Source: Bacteroidetes bacterium GWF2_41_31 (GTDB lineage: Bacteria > Bacteroidota > Bacteroidia > Bacteroidales > F082). Taken from it: a stretch of DNA of 64,000 bases. Below the pieces are notes generated by a model, which searched no databases, was not told where the DNA came from, and saw nothing but the letters and a program-made list of their open reading frames with translations. The stretch spans positions 34,233 to 98,232 of the forward strand of contig MEOL01000029.1 of NCBI GenBank assembly GCA_001769215.1. The letters are read 5' to 3'. Below, piece by piece: positions 9,167 through 18,878 of this stretch. Every line of letters starts with the position of its first letter. The stretch's first letter is position 1. The translations under genes were made by a program, and so were the position numbers.

Positions 9167-10096
9167 TTATCTTAACTTTTTAATTAATTCCGGCAATTGC
9201 CGCAGGGCAGCCAGCTCTTTCCAGTACTGACGGGCTTCAACAACCGGTGACCCCATATATACTTTCCCGCCTTCAAGAGATTTATCAACTCCGGAACTCG
9301 CCAGAATTACGGCTTTCGATCCAATCACGATATCTTTGTTAATGGCAACTCTTGCCCAAATGAGCACATCGTCTTCAATAACTGTTACTCCGGCGATGGC
9401 CGCAAAAGCACCAATAAGACAGTTTTTGCCAATCACGGTATCGTGCCCTACCTGACATTGATTGTCCATTTTTGTGCCTGCTCCGATCGTAGTATCTCCT
9501 GTAACACCTCTGTCGATGGTACACGAAGCACCTATTTCGACATCGTCTTCAAGTATTACGCGGCCTCCTGATTCAAATTTTACATATCCTTGCGGACGGC
9601 GTTGAAAATAATATCCATCGCCTCCAATAACAGCATTGGGCTGGACGATTACATTGTCACCCAGAACTGAGTGGTCGCAAATGGTTGCGTTGGCATGAAT
9701 GATACAGTTTCTGCCAATGGTCACCTGATTCCCCACAAAGGCGCCTGGCTGAATTACGGTGCCTTCTCCGATGATTGCATCAGGGCTTACCATAGCTGTG
9801 CCAGGAACAAATGGTCTGAAATGAAGAATTAGTTTTTTAAACGCGTCGAATGGAGCGGCGTGAAAAATCAAACTTTTGTTCTCAGGAACTTCGACTTCCT
9901 TGTTGATGATAATTACCGAGGCCGCTGATTTTAAAACTTTTTCGTAATACTTCGGGTGATCTACAAATGTGACATCACCCGCGCGCACTATATGCAGCTC
10001 GTTTAAACCAATTGTTTCCTGCTCGGGGTTACCAATAATCTTGCCATCGATAATGGCTGCCACAGAGGCTACTGTTAAGGGGTGTGGGAAGTTCAT
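9167..10096 (-). CDS. LpxD-like left-handed beta-helix acyltransferase
   Basis: 309 residues: an LpxD-type N-terminal domain (residues 1-95) followed by hexapeptide repeats from about 105 to 270 and a helical C-terminus. The putative catalytic His is in QVGHDTVIG. It resembles UDP-3-O-acylglucosamine N-acyltransferase but is shorter than and diverged from the true lpxD at 13084-14100. Many Bacteroidota carry this second copy next to efp. It may acylate a different sugar nucleotide or be a second LpxD. It starts two bases after the efp stop, so it is co-transcribed with the operon. Confidence 0.75.
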   Translation of the reverse strand: MNFPHPLTVASVAAIIDGKIIGNPEQETIGLNELHIVRAGDVTFVDHPKYYEKVLKSAASVIIINKEVEVPENKSLIFHAAPFDAFKKLILHFRPFVPGTAMVSPDAIIGEGTVIQPGAFVGNQVTIGRNCIIHANATICDHSVLGDNVIVQPNAVIGGDGYYFQRRPQGYVKFESGGRVILEDDVEIGASCTIDRGVTGDTTIGAGTKMDNQCQVGHDTVIGKNCLIGAFAAIAGVTVIEDDVLIWARVAINKDIVIGSKAVILASSGVDKSLEGGKVYMGSPVVEARQYWKELAALRQLPELIKKLR

Positions 10097-10098
10097 AT

Positions 10099-10665
10099 TT
10101 ATTCTTTAACGCGTTCTGAGTAATCGCCCGTTCTGGTATCAATCTTAATCTTGTCTCCTTCATTAATAAATAAAGGGACTTTTATAATGGCACCTGTTTC
10201 AAGTTCCGCATCTTTAAATGTATTGGTGGCCGTATTTCCTCTGTCGCCGGGTTCAGTATATGTGACCTGGAGCACCACATAAGTAGGCATTTCACAAATC
10301 ATGGGTGTGTCGTTTTCCGCGTGATATGAAATGGTTACTTCCTGGCCTTCTTTCATCAAATGAGGAGAAGGCACCATCGCCTTGTCTATATACGTTTGCT
10401 CGAAGGTTTCGCTATTCATAAAATGGTAGGTATCACCTTCGTTATACAGGTACTGATAAGTTCTTCTTTCTACCCTTTGAATGTTGATTTTAACTCCGGA
10501 GGTAAAAGTGTTGGGGATTACTTTTCCGGTAATCACATTTTTTAATTTGGTGCGGACAAATGCCGGTCCTTTACCAGGTTTAACATGTTGAAACTCAGAA
10601 ATTGCCCAAAGTTCTCCGTTATACTCAATAATTAACCCATTTCTGAAATCTGCGGTTGTTGCCAT
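10099..10665 (-). CDS. efp: Translation elongation factor P
   Basis: 188 residues, the normal EF-P length. It relieves ribosome stalling at polyproline. The N-terminal KOW-like domain carries KPGKGPAFVRTKL, with the modification-site Lys in the tip of that loop, and the C-terminal domain ends in GDKIKIDTRTGDYSERV. Embedded between lpxA and the LpxD-like gene in the lipid A operon, an arrangement common in this phylum. Confidence 0.95.
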   Translation of the reverse strand: MATTADFRNGLIIEYNGELWAISEFQHVKPGKGPAFVRTKLKNVITGKVIPNTFTSGVKINIQRVERRTYQYLYNEGDTYHFMNSETFEQTYIDKAMVPSPHLMKEGQEVTISYHAENDTPMICEMPTYVVLQVTYTEPGDRGNTATNTFKDAELETGAIIKVPLFINEGDKIKIDTRTGDYSERVKE

Positions 10666-10702
10666 TTAACTTACTATTTACAATTATAATTAAAGTTGGT
10701 TC

Positions 10703-11497
10703 TTATATTCGGTCTTTCATGCTGGTATAGCCTCTCATCATACCTCTCTGTGAATTGGCAATGAAACTCAGTATTTCATCACGGTCATCCGTGGCTGGAA
10801 CATTTGCTTCAATGTAACTGATGGCCTGAGTGATGTTGTTTCCTTTCAGGAATATAATCCGGTAAATGTCCTGAATGGCATTAATGCGTTCATTGGTGTA
10901 TCCCCTGCGGCGCAGGCCAATGGAGTTTACCCCTGCATATGAAAGGGGCTCGCGTCCTGCTTTGGTGAATGGTGGTACATCTTTACGCGCCATTCCACCA
11001 CCCGAAATCATGGCGTGTTTTCCAATGTGCACGAATTGGTGTACGGCAGCCAAACCGCCAATGATAGCCCAATCGTCAATTGTAATGTGTCCTCCAAGAG
11101 TACAGGCATTGGCTAAAATTACATTGTGCCCCAGAATACAGTCGTGGGCAATATGTACATAGGCCATTAAAAGGCAATTGTCGCCAATAACTGTTTCCAT
11201 ATTGGCTTTAGTTCCACGGTTGATGGTAACAAATTCCCTGATGGTCACGTTATCACCTATTTTTACGGTGGTATCTTCGCCTGCGAATTTTAAATCCTGT
11301 GGAATCGCAGAAATAACGGCACCGGGAAAGATTCTGCAGTTTTTTCCAATGCGCGCTCCCTCCATGATGGTAACATTGGATCCAATCCATGTACCCTCTT
11401 TGATCACGACGTTTTTTTCGATGTTGACAAAAGGTTCGATGACTACGTTTGGGGCGATTTTAGCCTGTGGGTGGACGTATGCTAATGGTTGATTCAT
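10703..11497 (-). CDS. lpxA: Acyl-ACP--UDP-N-acetylglucosamine O-acyltransferase
   Basis: First step of lipid A synthesis: adds a 3-hydroxyacyl chain to UDP-GlcNAc. 264 residues, typical length. Hexapeptide repeats span residues 1-190 and the catalytic His is in VHIAHDCILGHN near residue 120. The C-terminal helical domain begins near RKDVPPFTKAGREP. It lies 10 bases downstream of fabZ in the lipid A operon. Confidence 0.95.
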   Translation of the reverse strand: MNQPLAYVHPQAKIAPNVVIEPFVNIEKNVVIKEGTWIGSNVTIMEGARIGKNCRIFPGAVISAIPQDLKFAGEDTTVKIGDNVTIREFVTINRGTKANMETVIGDNCLLMAYVHIAHDCILGHNVILANACTLGGHITIDDWAIIGGLAAVHQFVHIGKHAMISGGGMARKDVPPFTKAGREPLSYAGVNSIGLRRRGYTNERINAIQDIYRIIFLKGNNITQAISYIEANVPATDDRDEILSFIANSQRGMMRGYTSMKDRI

Positions 11498-11507
11498 GTT
11501 AGTATTT

Positions 11508-11987
11508 CTATTTTTGCTTATTCTTAGTAATTTGCGCCATCAGTTCGGCTTCCATCACAACTTTATTTCCAACAAAGGCTTCGCCACGTATGGAGCAAAT
11601 CCCTCTTTTTATCGGGCTGGTGAGTTCAATGGAGAAAATAACCACATCGCCGGGAATAACCTTTGCCCTAAACCTGACCTTGTCAATTTTTAAAAAATAG
11701 GTTGAGTACAAATGCGGCTCTTCAACGGTGTTCAATACGAAAATTCCTCCCGCCTGGGCCATGGCTTCAACCAATAGAACTCCGGGCATGAGCGGTTCAT
11801 CGGGGAAATGACCCTGAAAAAAAGGTTCGTCCATTGTTACGTTCTTTTGGGCAACAATGTGACCTTCACTCATCTCTAAGACTTTGTCAACCAATAAAAA
11901 AGGTGATCGATGAGGCAAAATGGCCTTTATTTGGTTAATGTCGTAAATAGGATCAGCATAAATGTCGAATGGTGGTTTTTTAATCAT
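11508..11987 (-). CDS. fabZ: 3-hydroxyacyl-ACP dehydratase FabZ
   Basis: Dehydrates 3-hydroxyacyl-ACP in fatty acid synthesis, competing with LpxA and LpxD for substrate. 159 residues with a hot-dog fold; the active-site His and Glu lie in GHFPDEPLMPGVLLVEAMAQ. In many Bacteroidota this domain is fused behind LpxC. Here it is in the same reading frame as lpxC and is separated only by a TAA stop and one GCT codon. Confidence 0.95.
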   Translation of the reverse strand: MIKKPPFDIYADPIYDINQIKAILPHRSPFLLVDKVLEMSEGHIVAQKNVTMDEPFFQGHFPDEPLMPGVLLVEAMAQAGGIFVLNTVEEPHLYSTYFLKIDKVRFRAKVIPGDVVIFSIELTSPIKRGICSIRGEAFVGNKVVMEAELMAQITKNKQK

Positions 11988-11990
11988 AGC

Positions 11991-12905
11991 TTATACTTTT
12001 AAGGTATGTTTAATGATTCTGGCAAATTCAGTATTAGTTTGATGGCCAGGTCTGAATGCGGTTATTTTTCCTTTAATGGGTTTCCCCAACAGAGTTAAGT
12101 CGCCAATAACATCTAACAGTTTGTGGCGTGCGGGTTCGTTTTCGAAATGCAGTTGTAAATTATTTAAGATTCCGTTTTCTTTAACTTTCACGGTTGGTTT
12201 ATTAAAAACTTTCGCGAGCCTGTCAAGTTCTTGCTGGTTTACCTGCCTGTTAATAAAAACAATGGCATTACTCAAATCACCTCCTTTTATCAGGTTGTTC
12301 TGAAGCAGAAATTCGAGCTCATGCAAAAAAACAAAAGTCCTGCAAGGGGCTATCTCTTTCTCAAATTCAGCAAGATGGTTTAATTGTGCGGTTTGTTTGC
12401 CAAGTACCTGGGTTTCGTAATCAATTTCTACCGTCACGGAAAAGGAATCTGCAGGTTCAATCATGATCTTGATCATCTTTGAAGGAATCTCATGGATGAT
12501 CGTCTCGGTGATGACCAGATAATTTTTGGGGGCATCCTGCACCTTTATCCCGGCTTTTAGTAATGCCTGAACGAAATGTTGAGATGAACCATCCATAATG
12601 GGGATTTCTTCCACATCCAGGTCGATGAGAACATTATCAATACCAAGCCCTGTTAAGGCGGCAAGTACATGCTCGATAGTAGAAATACTTACCTCGTTTT
12701 TTCCAAGTGTGGTCCCTCTGGCAGTGCTCACAACAAAATCAATATTGGCATCGATAATCGGTTTTGATGCCAGGTCGGTTCTCCTGAATTTGATCCCATG
12801 GTTAACAGGAGCCGGATGAAAGATCAGTGTTCCGGTTTGTCCTGTATGCAATCCGTTTCCTTCAACCGAAATAGACTGATGTATCGTTTTTTGTGGCTCT
12901 GTCAT
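11991..12905 (-). CDS. lpxC: UDP-3-O-acyl-N-acetylglucosamine deacetylase
   Basis: Zinc-dependent committed step of lipid A synthesis. 304 residues, matching stand-alone LpxC. Zinc ligands are visible as the His in STIEHVLAAL (near residue 78) and the His/Asp pair in RHKLLDVIGDL; the catalytic His is in FRPGHQTN near the C-terminus. It ends exactly where the fused Bacteroidota LpxC-FabZ would continue, one stop codon before fabZ in the same frame. The 178-base gap upstream to lpxD may carry an internal promoter, though I found no convincing box. Confidence 0.95.
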   Translation of the reverse strand: MTEPQKTIHQSISVEGNGLHTGQTGTLIFHPAPVNHGIKFRRTDLASKPIIDANIDFVVSTARGTTLGKNEVSISTIEHVLAALTGLGIDNVLIDLDVEEIPIMDGSSQHFVQALLKAGIKVQDAPKNYLVITETIIHEIPSKMIKIMIEPADSFSVTVEIDYETQVLGKQTAQLNHLAEFEKEIAPCRTFVFLHELEFLLQNNLIKGGDLSNAIVFINRQVNQQELDRLAKVFNKPTVKVKENGILNNLQLHFENEPARHKLLDVIGDLTLLGKPIKGKITAFRPGHQTNTEFARIIKHTLKV

Positions 12906-13083
12906 CTACCGTATAAAGGTTTGATATTGTTCAGGAATTTTTGCAAAAGTAATCATTTTTATTTATTCATTTACAATTTTCGGATGGGCGGATTGGACAA
13001 ATGAAAACCTCAAATAAAAGTGTTAATAGGGGTATTATTTGAGGTTGAAGGGGCAATCTGGAAAAGCAAAAAGTTAGTTTCGG

Positions 13084-14100
13084 TTATTTGCGCTCCAGTT
13101 GATTTACTCTTTTCACCAATTGGTCAAGTCGTCTGAAATGAACGTAGGATCGTTGAAATTCGCGAATTCCAAAAGCCGGACTGCCTTCCACCACCTCGCC
13201 TTCCACGAGGATACTCTTTCCAACACCCGACTGGGCGGCAATCATCACTTTATCGGCTATTGTAATATGTCCCACAATGCCTACCTGTCCACCAATCATA
13301 CAGTTACGGCCAATTTTTGTTGAACCGGATATACCGGTCTGAGCGGCAATCACGGTGTTCTCACCAATTTCCACATTGTGTGCTATTTGAATCTGGTTGT
13401 CAATTTTGGCCCCTTTTCGGATGATGGTCGATCCCAGGGTTGCCCTGTCAATGGTGGTATTCGACCCGATTTCTACCTGGTCTTCGATGATGACGTTACC
13501 CAATTGTGGTACTTTGCGAAAATCGCTGGATTCCTGCGGTGCAAACCCAAACCCGTCAGAACCAATTACTACTCCGGAATGCATTGTGCACCAATCACCT
13601 ATCTGACAATCATCATAGATTTTTACTCCACTATAAAGGATGGTTTCGATTCCGATTTTACAATCGTATCCGATGCTGGTGTTAGGGTAAATCTGACAAT
13701 TATCACCGATCGACGTATTCTCGCCAATCGAAACAAATTCTCCAATATATACATTCTGACCAATTTTAGCCGAAGGCGCAATATAGGCCCTGCTTGATAT
13801 ACCACTTCGCTTTCCCTTATTTTGCTTGTATAATTCAAGCAATTCGGCAAACGATACATAGGCATTTTTCACTCTGACCAACGTGGTTTTAATGGGATGA
13901 TCGGCAATAAAATCGTCATTTACAATAACGATGGAAGCCGGGGTTTCATATATGAAATGTGCGTACTTGGGATTGGCTAAAAAACTTAAAGTGCCGGGAA
14001 GCGCTTCGTCGATTTTTGAAAGATTGCTTACTTCAACCAGAGGATCTCCTTCAACCTTGCCTCCAAGAGCATCTGCTATTTGTTGAGCTGTAAATTTCAT
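13084..14100 (-). CDS. lpxD: UDP-3-O-(3-hydroxyacyl)glucosamine N-acyltransferase
   Basis: Third lipid A step: N-acylates UDP-3-O-acylglucosamine. 338 residues from [14 protein letters not shown]; the frame is open 30 codons further upstream but that part lacks family resemblance. An N-terminal uridine-binding domain (1-100) is followed by hexapeptide repeats (110-290) with the catalytic His in [11 protein letters not shown], and a C-terminal helix ([14 protein letters not shown]). First gene of the lipid A operon. Confidence 0.95.
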   Translation of the reverse strand: MKFTAQQIADALGGKVEGDPLVEVSNLSKIDEALPGTLSFLANPKYAHFIYETPASIVIVNDDFIADHPIKTTLVRVKNAYVSFAELLELYKQNKGKRSGISSRAYIAPSAKIGQNVYIGEFVSIGENTSIGDNCQIYPNTSIGYDCKIGIETILYSGVKIYDDCQIGDWCTMHSGVVIGSDGFGFAPQESSDFRKVPQLGNVIIEDQVEIGSNTTIDRATLGSTIIRKGAKIDNQIQIAHNVEIGENTVIAAQTGISGSTKIGRNCMIGGQVGIVGHITIADKVMIAAQSGVGKSILVEGEVVEGSPAFGIREFQRSYVHFRRLDQLVKRVNQLERK

Positions 14101-14224
14101 CTTATTTTTGGGTGCAAGGTACTCATTTTTTGGCGAAGTAAACTGAACCAACATGAATATATAAAATTCATGTAAACAAAATGTTAACAAGTTTGCCAGA
14201 TCAGAATTAGGGTAAAAAGGTAGA

Positions 14225-14821
14225 CTAAAATGGCAACTTTAATTGAATCTGTGAATTAAAAGTCTTGCGGTGATATGGAGTGATCCCAAATTCCCTGATG
14301 GCCAATTTATGTTCCATGGTTGGGTATCCTTTATTTTTTAACCAGGCATAATTCGGATACCGATGGTGGAGTTCAAGCATATACTCATCCCGATAGGTTT
14401 TGGCCAGAATAGAAGCCGCGGCGATAGATAAATACCTCGAGTCACCTTTTATTAAACAGCGGTGGGGTATGGTTTTGTATGGGGTAAACCTATTGCCATC
14501 TATCAACAAAAGTTGAGGGTTTGGCTTTAGTTTATCGATGGCACGGTGCATGGCCAAAAAACTGGCGTTGAGGATATTTATTTCGTCGATTTCTTCCGGT
14601 GAACAGGAAGCAACTCCATAAGCGATAGCCTCTTTTTCAATTATTTGGCGCAAAAAATTCCGCTGTTTTGGAGAAAGTTTCTTGGAGTCGTTCAATAGTT
14701 CATGTTGATAACCGGGAGGTAAAATCACGGCAGCGGCAAATACAGGTCCTGCCAAACAACCTCTGCCTGCTTCGTCGCATCCGGCCTCAGTTAAATTCCC
14801 GGTAAATGAGCTAATAAGCAT
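14225..14821 (-). CDS. rnhB: Ribonuclease HII
   Basis: Cleaves RNA in RNA-DNA hybrids and at single misincorporated ribonucleotides. 198 residues. The acidic active site is clear: [15 protein letters not shown] near residue 13 (Asp-Glu pair), LLIDGNRF (Asp) and later Asp in TYRDEYM. Its start overlaps the end of the upstream membrane protein gene by 11 bases, indicating translational coupling. Confidence 0.95.
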   Translation of the reverse strand: MLISSFTGNLTEAGCDEAGRGCLAGPVFAAAVILPPGYQHELLNDSKKLSPKQRNFLRQIIEKEAIAYGVASCSPEEIDEINILNASFLAMHRAIDKLKPNPQLLLIDGNRFTPYKTIPHRCLIKGDSRYLSIAAASILAKTYRDEYMLELHHRYPNYAWLKNKGYPTMEHKLAIREFGITPYHRKTFNSQIQLKLPF

Positions 14822-15794
14822 TAAACAATATCATCAGGTGATTGCCAACAATAAACAAGGTGATTAACAAAAGAATGAGATTGATGAGCCTGGTTTTTTT
14901 AAGTAGTACAAGCTGGTGAGACACGATGAATGCATAAGGTATGCCCAGCAACATGAATGCCAGTGAGCTCTTATTAAAAATGAGTATAAGCAAAAGTTGA
15001 AAGGCGAAAAAAAGCAGCAAAATAAAAAGATTGCGACGTAAATTGATGTTTTTTTCTCCCAGGGATGAAGCAAGTTTGACTGAAAACAGGATTCCAAGCA
15101 CTAACAGGAGGATAAAAACGACTAATTCTGCCCAGGGAAGATCTAACTTAAAATTGACAACAGGAAGGATTTCCCCAACAAAATTGGCTGTTGCTGATTT
15201 AAACTGGTCGGTCATGAAAAACCAGGTGAGTAAAAATACGTAAGGACCAAGCAATCCTAACAAACCAGAAACGTAAGCCCTCCAGCTATTGACCCTGTGA
15301 AGCAATAGGGAGAACCAGATTAAGAGAATTAAATAAATGAGGGGAGGATAAAAAAAGGAAGCGACACTCAGTAGCAATCCTGCATTGAGCGCGTTAGTTA
15401 TACTGTTTTCGCGCTGGTAAAGGCTAAGGCAATGCCGCAACATCCATAAAAGCAGCAGGCTTATCCAGACAAATGAGTTTGTTGTGAAATAGGCTGAAAG
15501 ACTGGCTGTAAACAAGATGTAGATGAAAATGGGAAGTGTATTTACTTTCCCGGAGATATGGTGTTCAATGGAAATGAAATTGAGAAAGAAAATACTAAAA
15601 ACATAGACCAGTAAGGTGAAAATAATGCCAACAATGGGGAAACTATTGAACAACGATTGGCACGGTAAAAATAAATAACTTGGAAAGCCTTCACATTCCC
15701 CCGGATGAATAAATTGAGGGAGCCAACTCACCACCACGATAGTTAACAGCCATGCGTAGCGTGAAAAATAGCTCTTGCTGAAGTATTTTATCAT
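14811..15794 (-). CDS. DUF6427-like integral membrane protein
   Basis: 327 residues with about 10 hydrophobic helices and almost no soluble part. The N-terminal pattern [16 protein letters not shown] and general layout resemble the Bacteroidota family DUF6427, of unknown function. It overlaps rnhB by 11 bases and follows purD by 12 bases, so the three are probably co-transcribed. No catalytic motif is evident. Confidence 0.7.
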   Translation of the reverse strand: MIKYFSKSYFSRYAWLLTIVVVSWLPQFIHPGECEGFPSYLFLPCQSLFNSFPIVGIIFTLLVYVFSIFFLNFISIEHHISGKVNTLPIFIYILFTASLSAYFTTNSFVWISLLLLWMLRHCLSLYQRENSITNALNAGLLLSVASFFYPPLIYLILLIWFSLLLHRVNSWRAYVSGLLGLLGPYVFLLTWFFMTDQFKSATANFVGEILPVVNFKLDLPWAELVVFILLLVLGILFSVKLASSLGEKNINLRRNLFILLLFFAFQLLLILIFNKSSLAFMLLGIPYAFIVSHQLVLLKKTRLINLILLLITLFIVGNHLMILFNAY

Positions 15795-15806
15795 AAGACA
15801 AACCTA

Positions 15807-17093
15807 TTATCTCGCCCCGAGATCAAATCCAATATCATTGCGAAAATACCTGCCTTCGAAATGGATGTTTTCCGCGTTGGCATAAGCATTATTTAAAGCT
15901 TGCCTTAACGAATATCCGTAAGATGTAACAGCAAGCACCCTTCCTCCATTGGTTTTTATCGCATTATTTTCAATGTCTTTGGCCGTGCCCGCATGAAAAA
16001 CAATACAATTGTTCATGTTTTCGAGACCTGAAATCACCTTCCCTTTCTCAAACTTCTCCGGATAACCACCTGAAACTAAAAAAACGGTAGCTGTATATCG
16101 TTCATCAAAAACAATTTTGTGCTTCCCCAATGTGTTGTTTCCTACTGCAATAAAAAGTTCCAACAAATCGGATTGAATGCGAGGGATGACAGATTCGGAT
16201 TCAGGATCACCCATCCTGCAGTTGTATTCAATCACTTTTGGATTTCCGCCATCCTGAATTAATCCAAAAAAGATAAATCCTTTATAAATAAGGCCTTCTG
16301 ATTGTAGGCCTTTTATGGTTGGGACAATGATCAGCTTTTCTACTTTTTTAATAAATTCAGTGTTTGCAAATGGTACTGGCGATACCGAACCCATGCCACC
16401 TGTATTCAGCCCGGAGTTACCTTCTCCAATTCTTTTATAATCTTTGGCATCAGGCAATATCACGTAGTCAGTTCCATCGGTGAGCACAAATACAGAACAT
16501 TCTATACCTGTCAGAAATTCCTCAATGACAACCTTTTTCGATGCATCGCCAAATTTAGCATCGGTTATCATCGATTTTAATTCAGCTTTAGCCTCATCAA
16601 GTTGGTCGAGAATGAGTACGCCTTTACCTTGAGCAAGCCCATCGGCTTTAAGGACGTAGGGTGGAGATAACGTATCCAGGAAATCCATCCCTTGTGATAA
16701 ATTATTTACATCTACAGTTAAGTACGCCGCGGTAGGTATTTGATGCCGGAACATAAAATCTTTGGCAAAGTCTTTACTGCCTTCGAGCATGGCGGCGGCT
16801 TTTGAAGGGCCTATCACAGGAGTGTTGCAAAGAATTTTGTCTTGTTGAAAGTAATCATAAATACCCTGGACCAAAGGATCTTCTGGGCCTACAACCACCA
16901 AATCAATGTCATGTTCAATTACCGCTGTCTTAATGTGTTCAAAATCGTTAACACCAATTGGAAGGTTCGTTCCTAAGCTTCTGGTTCCTGCATTTCCCGG
17001 AGCGATAAATATTTTTTCCGACAAGCTACTTTGGGCAATTTTCCACGCTAAAGCATGCTCTCTGCCCCCACTTCCAAGTATAAGTGTATTCAT
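15807..17093 (-). CDS. purD: Phosphoribosylamine--glycine ligase
   Basis: Second step of purine synthesis: ATP-dependent joining of phosphoribosylamine and glycine. 428 residues, typical. The N-terminal domain starts MNTLILGSGGREHALAW; an ATP-grasp domain with LKADGLAQGKGV (near 150) follows, then the metal-binding YNCRMGDPESE (near 285) and a C-terminal domain. First gene of a probable purD-DUF6427-rnhB unit. Confidence 0.97.
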   Translation of the reverse strand: MNTLILGSGGREHALAWKIAQSSLSEKIFIAPGNAGTRSLGTNLPIGVNDFEHIKTAVIEHDIDLVVVGPEDPLVQGIYDYFQQDKILCNTPVIGPSKAAAMLEGSKDFAKDFMFRHQIPTAAYLTVDVNNLSQGMDFLDTLSPPYVLKADGLAQGKGVLILDQLDEAKAELKSMITDAKFGDASKKVVIEEFLTGIECSVFVLTDGTDYVILPDAKDYKRIGEGNSGLNTGGMGSVSPVPFANTEFIKKVEKLIIVPTIKGLQSEGLIYKGFIFFGLIQDGGNPKVIEYNCRMGDPESESVIPRIQSDLLELFIAVGNNTLGKHKIVFDERYTATVFLVSGGYPEKFEKGKVISGLENMNNCIVFHAGTAKDIENNAIKTNGGRVLAVTSYGYSLRQALNNAYANAENIHFEGRYFRNDIGFDLGAR

Positions 17094-17121
17094 CTGGTTT
17101 GGTATTTTTTAGTGGTGTAGT

Positions 17122-18261
17122 TTATTTTATTGAATCTTTAATCATTTTTTGAAAGCTATTCCATAATTGATCGGCCGTATTGTCCCATGTGAAAAGATGG
17201 CGGCGTTTGCGACCACGTTCAATGAGCGATAGGGCCAATTGTTTGTCAAAAGTAATTTTTTCCATGGCTTCTGCAATCTGGTTAATGTCGAATGGATCGA
17301 CCAAGAGAGCCGCATCCCCTGCAATCTCAGGCATAGAGGTTGTTGTAGAGGTAATTACCGGAACACCTGCATAAAAAGACTCCACAATCGGGATTCCGAA
17401 ACCTTCAAATATTGAAACATAAACGAGTGCTTTCGCGGCACCAGTTATGGCAACCAATTTGTCCAGGTTAAGCCTGCCGGTAAAAACTACCTGTGACTTA
17501 TGGGTCATCTTAAGGTAGCTGTTTTTAATGTCATCGGTCCAGTACATTTTTTCACCCACTACCACCAACCGTGTTTGTACCGATGGATTGTTTATTCTAA
17601 ATACATCAAATGCTTTAAACAGGTTGGTTAAGTTTTTGCGTGGATTTAAAGCGCCAATAAATATGAAATAGTCATGCCCACCGGTGAGTTCCTTTTTTAT
17701 TTTAACTTGATCGGCTTCAGAAATGGGAGAGAAGTGTTGGTTGGCACCGTTGTAGGTAACGTCTATTTTTTCAGGGTCAATGCCATACTGTGTTACAATG
17801 TCAGCTTTTGAGTATTCCGAAACGGTGGCAATTCGTTGGGCTTTTTTGGCGAATCGCGGGGTAAAATATTGATAATGCCACCTGGCTAACCGGGGGATGT
17901 ATTGAGGATAATGTTCAAAGTTTAAATCATGTATAACCAGCAAGGTAGGGACTTTTGTTGACAGCGAACCATAGGCATCAGGTGAAATAAAGGCGTCCGC
18001 TTTGATTTTCTTCAGGATATATGGAATGGAAAACTCGAACCACAAAATAAATAACAACGGATGACGTGCAGGTGGCCCGACAACAATTGGTGTAACGTTC
18101 TTACTAAAAATAAATTGGGGATCGTAAGCCCGGTCGAAAATAAAAAAAAACTCGTGCTCCGGATGGTTCGTCACGATTCTTTTCAGCGTTTCATAGGTGA
18201 ACCAACCAATGCCCTCAAGCTGGTTTTTAATCAATAATCTTGTGTTTACGGCAATTCTCAC
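17122..18261 (-). CDS. Glycosyltransferase family 4
   Basis: GT-B glycosyltransferase, about 379 residues from the GTG at 18261 (VRIAVNTRLLI). Upstream codons overlap the PAP2 gene and do not look like family sequence. The Rossmann-like N-terminal half includes GIGWFTYETLKR. The C-terminal GT1-type domain has FIGALNPRKNL, and the sugar-nucleotide site is SIFEGFGIPIVESFYAGVPVITS with its E-x7-E pattern. Likely acts on cell-surface glycan; donor and acceptor unknown. Confidence 0.85.
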   Translation of the reverse strand: MRIAVNTRLLIKNQLEGIGWFTYETLKRIVTNHPEHEFFFIFDRAYDPQFIFSKNVTPIVVGPPARHPLLFILWFEFSIPYILKKIKADAFISPDAYGSLSTKVPTLLVIHDLNFEHYPQYIPRLARWHYQYFTPRFAKKAQRIATVSEYSKADIVTQYGIDPEKIDVTYNGANQHFSPISEADQVKIKKELTGGHDYFIFIGALNPRKNLTNLFKAFDVFRINNPSVQTRLVVVGEKMYWTDDIKNSYLKMTHKSQVVFTGRLNLDKLVAITGAAKALVYVSIFEGFGIPIVESFYAGVPVITSTTTSMPEIAGDAALLVDPFDINQIAEAMEKITFDKQLALSLIERGRKRRHLFTWDNTADQLWNSFQKMIKDSIK

Positions 18262-18305
18262 GTTGGTTTGGTTATCGATGCGCGTGCAAATATCCAAAAA
18301 AAAAC

Positions 18306-18866
18306 TCAGAACTTGCTTATTAAGAATTTGGTTAGGTGCGAAGTGGTCAGCCCACAAATGATACCTAAGAACGCCCCTCCCAGCACATCGAAAGGATAAT
18401 GAACACCCAAATACACCCTGCTAACCATATTCAATAGGACATAAACAATCAGAAAAAGGGCTAAAATCATATTCATGGGACGGAAAACCAAAAGAAGAAA
18501 GGTGACCAGTCCAGCCGAGTTGGCAGCATGAGACGAGACAAATCCATATTTTCCGCCACATCCTATAATGGTTCTAATGCTGTCTTGCAAATCGGGATGA
18601 TGGCAAGGGCGTAATCGGAGGAAAACCTCTTTAAACAAATGTACCGAAAGCTGATCGGTAAGAGTGACGGTCAGAGCCACCATCAATAGGACGAGAATGG
18701 CCTTCATCCTGAATTTTCGTATGATTAAATAAAGCAATAGGATATAAAGAGGAAGCCACGAAAGGGTTCCTGTTGAAAAAATCATCAGGTAATCCAACAC
18801 AGGTGAAAAGTGCTGGTTAATAAGCAACAGCCAATGTTCATCTATGTTTTGAAGGATTTCAAACAT
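18306..18866 (-). CDS. PAP2-family membrane phosphatase
   Basis: About 186 residues from MFEILQNIDEHW. Five to six membrane helices. All three acid-phosphatase motifs are present: KEVFLRLRP (K-x6-RP), a SSHA variant of PSGH in FVSSHAANSAG, and SRVYLGVHYPFDVLGG (SR-x5-H-x3-D). Probably dephosphorylates undecaprenyl diphosphate or a phospholipid at the periplasmic face. Its stop codon lies 45 bases inside the open upstream extension of the glycosyltransferase gene, not in its real coding part. Confidence 0.85.
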   Translation of the reverse strand: MFEILQNIDEHWLLLINQHFSPVLDYLMIFSTGTLSWLPLYILLLYLIIRKFRMKAILVLLMVALTVTLTDQLSVHLFKEVFLRLRPCHHPDLQDSIRTIIGCGGKYGFVSSHAANSAGLVTFLLLVFRPMNMILALFLIVYVLLNMVSRVYLGVHYPFDVLGGAFLGIICGLTTSHLTKFLISKF

Positions 18867-18878
18867 ACAAATCAAGGG

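Noticed and set aside
13378..13797. 139-codon frame antisense to lpxD
   Set aside because: Shadow of the hexapeptide repeat coding sequence; no independent signal.
18262..18357. N-terminal extension of the glycosyltransferase
   Set aside because: Overlaps the PAP2 gene, and the family start motif begins at the GTG at 18261.
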